From: Clostridiales bacterium
GTDB lineage: Bacteria > Bacillota > Clostridia > Tissierellales > Sedimentibacteraceae
Reading direction: 5' to 3'
NCBI GenBank assembly: GCA_003483345.1
Contig: DMWH01000072.1
Span: 497-9,915 of the forward strand
DNA: 9,419 nucleotides
The notes under the pieces are model-generated. The model ran no database searches. It had not been told where the DNA came from and was given only the letters and a program-made list of their open reading frames with translations. Shown here in pieces: positions 5,847 through 9,419 of this stretch. Numbering within the stretch: position 1 is the stretch's first letter; each line of letters starts with the position of its first letter. Position numbers and translations under genes: made by a program.

Positions 5847-5898
5847 TGTTAATGTGACAGAGGGAACACATCCTTTGTAGATCATCCCCTGTGTTAAT
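5846..5898. repeat. Degenerate REP-like sequence flanked by GTGTTAAT repeats
   Basis: GTGACAGAGGGAACACATCC (5854-5873) resembles the REP units at 258-333 read in reverse, but is too diverged to fold well. The octamer GTGTTAAT occurs at both 5846-5853 and 5891-5898. The site separates the CBS gene from the next gene and may mark an old insertion. Confidence 0.35.
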
Positions 5899-5968
5899 AC
5901 TGCTCAGATAATATGCCAAATGATGGGGAAAATATACCACCCAGATAAATGCTTGAAGCACTTTTAGA

Positions 5969-5983
5969 ATTTACCAGGTAAAT
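5969..5983. promoter_or_regulatory. 15-nt palindrome ATTTACCAGGTAAAT
   Basis: A perfect 7-bp inverted repeat around one A lies 26 bp before the start of the gene at 6010 and just before its GAGGAGG (5991-5997). The place and symmetry fit a repressor operator; no regulator gene is adjacent. The Shine-Dalgarno to ATG spacing here is 12 bases, longer than for other genes in the window. Confidence 0.3.
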
Positions 5984-6009
5984 CAATTCAGAGGAGGCAC
6001 ACCCGCCCA

Positions 6010-6636
6010 ATGGACAAACTATCTTTTGAAGGCTTCATTACATCAATCCAACCACGAATAAGGCTAACCCGTTCATTTGATGAAGCCTCTCATACATATT
6101 TAGGTTATGCCATAAGACTAACTGGCGAACTCGATAACCAGCATACTACTTTCTCAATCGGTATCGGCAAAGCCGCCCAAGCTAAATTTAGCTTCAAAGT
6201 TAATGATGTTATTTCCGGTGAGTGCCTCCCTGTTCCGGATCCGGACATGGAGCCGGTGTATTATTATAAAGTGTCGAAGTTGGCTAAGGTAGAGGAAGGG
6301 GAGTTGGGAAGCACATCAGCACCCTGGGAATTGGTGCCGCCGGAACTTGAGGTTTATCGGGAAAGGGGGCACCGGAGACTGGCTGTCAGGACTTATGATA
6401 GTAAATGCAGCAGCTGCATGTGGGGAGCTAGGATGCCGGTTGAGATAATAGTTGATAATTGGAACCCGAGGGGTAGGAGGAAGTACCGGTTTGAAACATT
6501 CTGCTATGGCCCTTTGAGTTGCAAGTTATATAAGGCTGGACCTAATCGCAAAGTAGAAGGTCGGAACGGGATGGTATATGTGGAGGAAGATTGGGTTGAT
6601 GAGGAGATGACGAGACATAGGGGACCGGATGAGTAA
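6010..6636 (+). CDS. Conserved four-cysteine protein of unknown function
   Basis: The protein has 208 residues. An N-terminal beta-rich half (FEGFITSIQPRIRLTRSF..., then IGIGKAAQAKFSFKVNDVISGE) reads like an OB-fold-type domain. The C-terminal half carries C133-x2-C136 (KCSSCMWG) and C165-x5-C171 (FCYGPLSC), a likely zinc or iron-sulfur site, before a charged tail EEDWVDEEMTRHR. I recognise it as a widespread conserved hypothetical family but know of no assigned function; nucleic-acid binding is a reasonable guess. The base composition is visibly more GC-rich than that of the TIR genes, so its history probably differs. Its stop codon overlaps the start of the AbiH remnant (ATGAGTAA), an arrangement typical of translational coupling. 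Confidence 0.8.
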   Translation: MDKLSFEGFITSIQPRIRLTRSFDEASHTYLGYAIRLTGELDNQHTTFSIGIGKAAQAKFSFKVNDVISGECLPVPDPDMEPVYYYKVSKLAKVEEGELGSTSAPWELVPPELEVYRERGHRRLAVRTYDSKCSSCMWGARMPVEIIVDNWNPRGRRKYRFETFCYGPLSCKLYKAGPNRKVEGRNGMVYVEEDWVDEEMTRHRGPDE

Positions 6637-6847
6637 TAGGAACCCGAAAAAATTAGAAATCACAGATCCTAATAGAACTCTTTTTATTATTGGTAACGGA
6701 TTTGATTTAATGCATGGCGTTCCATCAAGTTATTATTGTTTTAGAGATTCTATGGGAAGACACAATGAACTGAGAAATGCTTTAGAAATATACATCAGAA
6801 AAGAAGATCGAAGGTCATTCGATTGGCCTTTTTTGCTGGTAGCTTGA
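6629..6847 (+). pseudogene. Truncated AbiH-family abortive infection gene
   Basis: 72 codons remain. LFIIGNGFDLMHGVPSSYYCF (about 18-38) is the conserved N-terminus of AbiH-like proteins, linked to phage abortive infection; GNGFDL is the hallmark. Intact members are several hundred residues long. After RKED the frame departs from the expected LW-x-DFE-type continuation and stops at TGA 6845-6847. In another frame just after, LDGELYKEKKDIR resembles further AbiH sequence, which points to a frameshift followed by a large deletion before the next gene at 6950. The ATG overlaps the end of the four-cysteine gene by 8 bp. Family assignment is likely; function is almost certainly lost. Confidence 0.72.
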
Positions 6848-6949
6848 TGGCGAACTTTATAAAGAGAAAAAGGATATTAGGTAAAATTAGAGAATATTGG
6901 AAATAGGAAAAACTACCATATCTAGAGAATATTAAAAGGGGGGTTATTA

Positions 6950-8209
6950 TTGGATTACCATAGATATCGAGATCCTATTCATGGATTTATTGAAGTAACA
7001 CCTCTTGAAAATAAAATTATTAATTCACCACCATTTCTAAGATTAAGAAATATTAAACAGCTCGCTATGACAAATTTAGTTTACCATGGTGCCGAACATA
7101 CTCGTTTTGGACATTCGCTGGGAGTAATGCATTTAGTTACAAAAGCATTCTGGGCGGTTATTCACAAAAGAATAGTAGATTGGCCGCTGGAGAAGCAATT
7201 ATGGTATGAACAAATACTGAGGCTTATTGCGTTAACTCATGATTTAGGTCATGCCCCTTTTTCTCATTCTTCAGAAGCAGTTCTTCCTGATAATTTAAAA
7301 CATGAGTATTTTACTGAAAGAATAATAAAAGAAACTTGTATAGCTGATTATATTAATGAAATAGGAAGAGAATGCGAAATAATTACAGGTTATGGCATAA
7401 ATCCTGATTTGATTTGTGATATATATATGGGGAAGACTGCAGGTGACAATTCTGAATTCATCTTTTTAAAGAGCTTTATGGACAGTGAATTAGATTGTGA
7501 TAAAATGGATTATTTATTGAGAGACTCTTTATACTGTGGTGTAAACTATGGCAAATATGATGTTGATCGTTTGATCTCCTGTTTGACAATATGTTTGCAA
7601 GAAGGGATTCCAAGATTAGCAATAGAAAAAGGCGGAGTTCAAGCATTTGAGGAGTTTGTTTTAGCAAGATATTTCATGTTTGTACAAGTTTATTTTCATA
7701 GAACCAGAAGATATTTTGATATTATTTTTGCGAATGCATTAAAGCAGATACTTCCTTATGGATCATACCCTGATTCAGTTGAAGAATATTTGCAATGGGA
7801 TGATATTCGAGTGCTTCAATTAATTAAGGATAACATCCATCTAGAGTATTGTTATAATATTATTAACAGGGTGGTTTACTCTTGTATATTAGAAACAATA
7901 CCACATCCTCAACCAGGTGATAAAAAACATTTTGAAATTAGGAAAAAACTATTATTTGATGAATTTGGCAAACATAATTTTATAGAAGATTATTCTGCTG
8001 ATAAAATGCCTCATAAAATTCCTAAAAAGGTAGAGATTGAAGATGAAAAAGCAATAATAATAATAGACAAAAAGCAAAGCAGCATAAGTACGATTTCAGA
8101 TGAATCTTATATAATTGGTAAATTGTCCGAGAAAATAAATATTGAAAGAGTTTATGTATCGGGACAAATAAAAGAAGAAGCGTTTGAATTTATTAAACAA
8201 TATTCATAA
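6950..8209 (+). CDS. HD phosphohydrolase, YwfO/SAMHD1-like dNTPase family
   Basis: The protein has 419 residues. The start is TTG at 6950 after AAGGGGGG (6936-6943), six bases away. The N-terminus RDPIHGFIEVTPLE is diagnostic of the COG1078 family. The metal-binding set is complete: H55 in TRFGHSLGV, H97-D98 in LTHDLGHAPFSH with H101, and D182 in ELDCDKMDYLLRD, followed by GVNYGKYDVDRL. Relatives include Bacillus YwfO and animal SAMHD1, which hydrolyse dNTPs to deoxynucleosides and triphosphate; dNTP depletion by such enzymes is a known anti-phage strategy. The C-terminal third (about 290-419) is less conserved. The next gene follows within 33 bp, the same pairing as ywfO-ywgA in Bacillus subtilis. 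dNTPase activity is inferred by family. Confidence 0.88.
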   Translation: MDYHRYRDPIHGFIEVTPLENKIINSPPFLRLRNIKQLAMTNLVYHGAEHTRFGHSLGVMHLVTKAFWAVIHKRIVDWPLEKQLWYEQILRLIALTHDLGHAPFSHSSEAVLPDNLKHEYFTERIIKETCIADYINEIGRECEIITGYGINPDLICDIYMGKTAGDNSEFIFLKSFMDSELDCDKMDYLLRDSLYCGVNYGKYDVDRLISCLTICLQEGIPRLAIEKGGVQAFEEFVLARYFMFVQVYFHRTRRYFDIIFANALKQILPYGSYPDSVEEYLQWDDIRVLQLIKDNIHLEYCYNIINRVVYSCILETIPHPQPGDKKHFEIRKKLLFDEFGKHNFIEDYSADKMPHKIPKKVEIEDEKAIIIIDKKQSSISTISDESYIIGKLSEKINIERVYVSGQIKEEAFEFIKQYS

Positions 8210-8242
8210 ATCAGTTAATTGTGTGGAAAGGGGGGTATAACA

Positions 8243-8755
8243 TTGAAAAGAAATAAAAAGATTATCGAAGTGTTAGAAAGCATAAGTACATATCAAAAGC
8301 CTGGAAAAAAAACAGTGCAGAAATTATTATATTTAATTGAAAGAAGAGGAGTTGAGTTAGATTTAGATTATAGAATCCATTTTTTTGGACCGTATAGTTC
8401 GACGCTGGATGATACATTACATGCATTGCAGAATAATGACGTTTTAGAAATAAATACTTCAGGCCCAACACATACGATATGTGTAAAAGACGCTTCCAAG
8501 TGCGAAGGAGAGGAGCTATCTTCTGAGGAAAGAAAAGTTGTTGATTTTGTGATTAGTAATTTTGGTAATAAAAGCGCTCTGGAATTAGAAGCAATTACTA
8601 CCCTTGATTATGTTGCTAATTCATTGAAAGGGAATGATGAATTACAGGATTCAGATATTATAGAAGGGGTTCAAAAAATTAAAGGCACTAAATTTAATGA
8701 ACAGCAATTGTCTGAATACTTAAGCGTTTTAAAGAAATTTGAGTTTTTAAATTAG
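8243..8755 (+). CDS. YwgA/Panacea-like protein paired with the HD dNTPase
   Basis: The protein has 170 residues from the TTG at 8243, chosen because AAAGGGGGG lies about eight bases upstream; the in-frame TTG at 8219 has no such site. Residues 22-60 (KTVQKLLYLIERRG, then DYRIHFFGPYSSTLDDTL) match the pattern shared by YwgA and the Panacea (SocA-like) antitoxin domain: a KLLYL helix followed by a tract ending in FGPYS. Panacea domains act as antitoxins or adaptors that restrain diverse toxins. Position directly after a YwfO-type HD enzyme suggests a partner or regulator of that enzyme. The C-terminal half is helical and acidic, without other motifs. It is the last gene before a terminator, so 6950-8820 looks like a two-gene transcript. 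Confidence 0.75.
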   Translation: MKRNKKIIEVLESISTYQKPGKKTVQKLLYLIERRGVELDLDYRIHFFGPYSSTLDDTLHALQNNDVLEINTSGPTHTICVKDASKCEGEELSSEERKVVDFVISNFGNKSALELEAITTLDYVANSLKGNDELQDSDIIEGVQKIKGTKFNEQQLSEYLSVLKKFEFLN

Positions 8756-8793
8756 TTAAATGCTAGTACCATAATAGAAAAAAATAGAAATTG

Positions 8794-8820
8794 GAGTCGC
8801 CGTTTGGCGGCTCTTGCTTT
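8794..8820 (+). terminator. Intrinsic terminator after the HD/YwgA-like pair
   Basis: GAGTCGCC (8794-8801) pairs with GGCGGCTC (8806-8813), including one T-G wobble, around the loop GTTT, followed by TTGCTTT. It lies 38 bp after the stop at 8755 and is the clearest transcription end in the window. Confidence 0.8.
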
Positions 8821-8860
8821 GGTGACAGTTCATGGCTTGCCCTGTGCAGCATACACACTG

Positions 8861-9034
8861 TCATCCGCAACCACAATGGCCTGGATCCGGATCCGGTACC
8901 GTCAATAGTTTTTCGCAAATTTGATTTGCCGCTTGGCAGTTAGCAATTATCCGGCAAATAAGTTGGTTGATTCTTTTTGCATCTCTTTCAGGTGTTTCAT
9001 ACTCATATAGCGTTTGGTTGTTAATGTCAATCAT
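8861..9034 (-). CDS. Possible 57-aa cysteine-containing small protein
   Basis: The minus strand encodes 57 residues from an ATG at 9034 to TGA at 8861-8863. It begins MIDINNQTLYEYETPERDAK, has a helical middle (RINQLICRIIANCQAANQICEKLL) and ends VPDPDPGHCGCG. An in-frame TGA two codons upstream makes the ATG the only start. No good ribosome binding site precedes it. The Cys spacing and Pro-Asp tail look non-random, and nothing else explains this stretch, but the family was not recognised. It lies beside the IS21-like end at 9042-9159, so it may be a mobile-element passenger or a remnant. Confidence 0.4.
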   Translation of the reverse strand: MIDINNQTLYEYETPERDAKRINQLICRIIANCQAANQICEKLLTVPDPDPGHCGCG

Positions 9035-9041
9035 AAATCAG

Positions 9042-9159
9042 GCCACATACCGGTAAAATATTAGGCCACCCAAATTAAATATTAATAGTTGGTTGGTTTG
9101 TGTGTATTCCGGTGTGGCGGAGCCATAGTTCCTGTTATAGAGCCACGATGGAGCAGAGG
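9042..9159. mobile_element. IS21-family-like transposon end, remnant, copy B
   Basis: Bases 9101-9132 match copy A at 2241-2272 in all but one position, in the same orientation, and both copies continue into a similar ATGGAkCAGAGG. Copy B lacks the two middle units seen in copy A. GCCAC units at 9042, 9065 and 9142 keep a spacing close to 22 nt. No transposase gene is present. Together with copy A it brackets the stretch from the HD/TIR cluster to the YwgA-like gene. Confidence 0.55.
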
Positions 9160-9198
9160 GTTGTTTTTGCTTCGCCGTGGAGGAAGCATAATGTTAGA

Positions 9199-9232
9199 CC
9201 CTATGTCGTAACATAGGGGACAGTCCCCATGT
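9199..9232. repeat. Two overlapping, mutually exclusive hairpins (REP-like)
   Basis: CCCTATGT (9199-9206) pairs with ACATAGGG (9211-9218) around CGTA. The same right arm can instead start a second hairpin: ACAT-a-GGGGAC with GTCCCC-ATGT (9211-9232). The GGGGACAGTCCCC core is that of the REP units at 258-333. Only one of the two can form at a time. Confidence 0.55.
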
Positions 9233-9251
9233 TCCTTCGGGTAAGGAAGAT

Positions 9252-9268
9252 GGCGCGCACTGCGCGCC
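9252..9268. repeat. GC-rich hairpin
   Basis: GGCGCGC (9252-9258) and GCGCGCC (9262-9268) form a perfect 7-bp stem with loop ACT, 36 bp before the exonuclease start. There is no T-run. It is probably another repeat-type palindrome in this gene-poor stretch (8821-9303). Confidence 0.45.
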
Positions 9269-9303
9269 GCTACAAACGGGAAGACAACAGAGGTGAATAC
9301 ATA

Positions 9304-9419
9304 TTGAATTTCACTGCCATAGATTTTGAAACAGCCAATGAGCAAAGGTCAAGTGCTTGTGCCATAGGAATTGTCTGTATTGAGGATGGCATAATAACCG
9401 GGCAGGAGTATCATTTAAT
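9304..9419 (+). CDS. DEDDh 3'-5' exonuclease, DnaQ-like (N-terminal part)
   Basis: The frame is open from the TTG at 9304, preceded by AGAGGTG (9290-9296), to the window edge, giving 38 residues. LNFTAIDFETAN contains the Exo I motif with Asp7 and Glu9, the metal-binding pair of the DEDD exonuclease superfamily. The continuation RSSACAIGIVCIEDG matches the stand-alone exonucleases related to the epsilon proofreading subunit, many of which carry a C-terminal BRCT domain. These enzymes degrade DNA or RNA from the 3' end, usually in repair or processing. Motifs II and III lie beyond the window, so activity cannot be judged. The REP-like hairpins directly upstream separate it from the defence-like genes. 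Confidence 0.8.
   Translation, partial: MNFTAIDFETANEQRSSACAIGIVCIEDGIITGQEYHL

Noticed and set aside
7476..7667. 63-codon minus-strand frame
   Set aside because: Inside the well-supported YwfO-like HD gene on the other strand.
8262..8471. 69-codon minus-strand frame
   Set aside because: Antisense to the YwgA-like gene; composition is that of a shadow.
9082..9345. 87-codon minus-strand frame
   Set aside because: Runs across the IS21-like end, REP-like hairpins and the exonuclease start; no motif.

Overview
The window looks like an accessory, defence-rich stretch of a low-to-moderate GC Bacillota (Clostridia-like) chromosome. The reasons are strong AAGGGGG-type ribosome binding sites, TTG and GTG starts, a glucose-6-phosphate isomerase tail of Firmicute type, a YwfO/YwgA-like gene pair, and REP-like palindromes built on GGGGACAGTCCCC. 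A Peptococcaceae relative (Pelotomaculum/Desulfotomaculum) is a guess; the genus cannot be fixed from sequence alone.

Layout. (1) 1-900 is a scrambled junction: the end of an unknown gene, the severed last 40 codons of glucose-6-phosphate isomerase, a REP doublet, an unplaced minus-strand ORF, and the first copy of a ~200-bp repeat ending in an intrinsic terminator. (2) 904-2187 encodes a membrane protein with TPR-like helices. (3) 2188-2746 has no large gene. It holds an IS21-type end made of 22-nt units, a REP-like hairpin, degenerate GTTAGGAG repeats, and a second ~85% identical copy of the 200-bp repeat. (4) 2747-4954 is a compact cluster on the + strand: an HD-domain protein, a MTH538/DUF1863-type TIR-like protein (the ThsB superfamily of Thoeris) and a classical TIR-domain protein. 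A two-helix membrane protein with a CBS pair follows at 5151-5846. (5) 6010-6847 is a conserved four-cysteine protein of unknown function, overlapped by the start of a broken AbiH gene. (6) 6950-8755 is a YwfO/SAMHD1-like HD phosphohydrolase followed by a YwgA/Panacea-like protein and a clear terminator. (7) 8756-9303 holds a possible 57-aa minus-strand protein, a second IS21-type end and overlapping hairpins. (8) 9304 onward is the start of a DEDDh exonuclease that runs off the window.

How the genes may work together (inference). Bacterial TIR proteins consume NAD+ or make ADP-ribose-type signals, HD enzymes hydrolyse nucleotides or phosphodiesters, and CBS pairs bind adenine nucleotides. 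The HD, TIR-like, TIR and membrane-CBS set could therefore be an uncharacterised NAD/nucleotide-signalling anti-phage system. No canonical Thoeris ThsA (SIR2 or macro/SLOG effector) lies in the window. The two 200-bp leaders sit directly before two unrelated accessory genes and end in terminators, so they may be shared conditional-expression leaders. IS21-type ends in the same orientation at about 2241 and 9101 flank the cluster, which fits acquisition or loss as a block.
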